Part shown: positions 38,077 through 38,090 of the stretch, piece by piece
How the letters are laid out: each line of letters starts with the position of its first letter
Numbering within the stretch: position 1 is the stretch's first letter
From: a virus
Virus record (IMG/VR): IMGVR_UViG_3300022200_000142
Span: 1-38,090 of that record
DNA length: 38,090 nt
Strand: one strand, 5' to 3'
Position numbers and translations under genes: made by a program
The notes under the pieces: model-generated
Database searches by the model: none
What the model was told of the DNA's origin: nothing
The model's input: only the letters and a program-made list of their open reading frames with translations

Positions 38077-38090
38077 CCAAATACCTCTGA

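Noticed and set aside
37895-38080. 61-codon minus-strand frame through the iteron array
   Set aside because: Its 5-residue periodicity (NVSTY NVSTT NVYTY) follows from the 15-bp DNA repeat, and its N-terminal half is translated G/C-rich sequence with no natural protein character.

Overview
The window reads as part of the genome of a tailed, podovirus-like phage of the Bacteroidetes, most likely of a flavobacterium. Three observations point there. DNA is AT-rich, and genes start after AT-rich leaders without Shine-Dalgarno sequences. At least two minus-strand promoters match the Bacteroidetes consensus TTTG-N19-TANNTTTG exactly. Several proteins look like known flavophage families: an SPFH lipoprotein, a BT4734/VirE-type primase-helicase, and a signal-peptide protein with the 'LSYSQYP...DTVVIM' pattern. 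No integrase, repressor or other lysogeny gene is visible. Terminase, portal and capsid genes would lie outside the window.

Layout. Bases 1-14672 (plus strand) are late genes: a tail nozzle/stabilisation protein cut by the window start, then three proteins in the order of T7 gp14-gp15-gp16 ejection proteins. The last is 2387 aa with a zincin motif and a membrane segment. A small structural protein and a lysis cassette follow: holin, M15 endolysin, and four small membrane or lipoprotein genes including a candidate u-spanin. Bases 14688-37597 (minus strand) are early and middle genes read right to left. Small early proteins (31.7-37.6 kb) come first. Then follow a primase-helicase, an SSB with a DDDLPF tail, a T4 Rnl1-like RNA ligase beside three tRNA-like genes, a C5-methyltransferase, a lone DnaA domain IV, a family B DNA polymerase, an AP2/HNH pair, a metallophosphoesterase, an SPFH lipoprotein, a dNMP kinase, a RecB/Cas4-like nuclease and a Holliday-junction-resolvase-like nuclease. 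Bases 37598-38090 are a gene-free control region.

The most unusual content is non-coding RNA and DNA. (1) Three tRNA-like genes have nearly identical acceptor, D and T arms but 46-75 nt where about 32 are expected in the anticodon/variable region. They sit just upstream of the RNA ligase on the same strand. (2) A stretch of about 590 nt at 36664-37249 holds at least eleven helices, several with G-U pairs that fit only the minus strand, and looks like a large ornate phage RNA. (3) Smaller folded RNAs lie at 17.7, 24.0, 27.2 and 31.6 kb, the last behind its own promoter and containing a pseudoknot. (4) Six dyads TGT-N4-ACA lie at exactly 15-bp spacing in the right-hand control region. (5) A 42-bp regulatory block occurs twice, 10.9 kb apart.

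Gene calls rest on reading motifs by eye; no database search or folding program was run. Many small early genes have no recognisable function.
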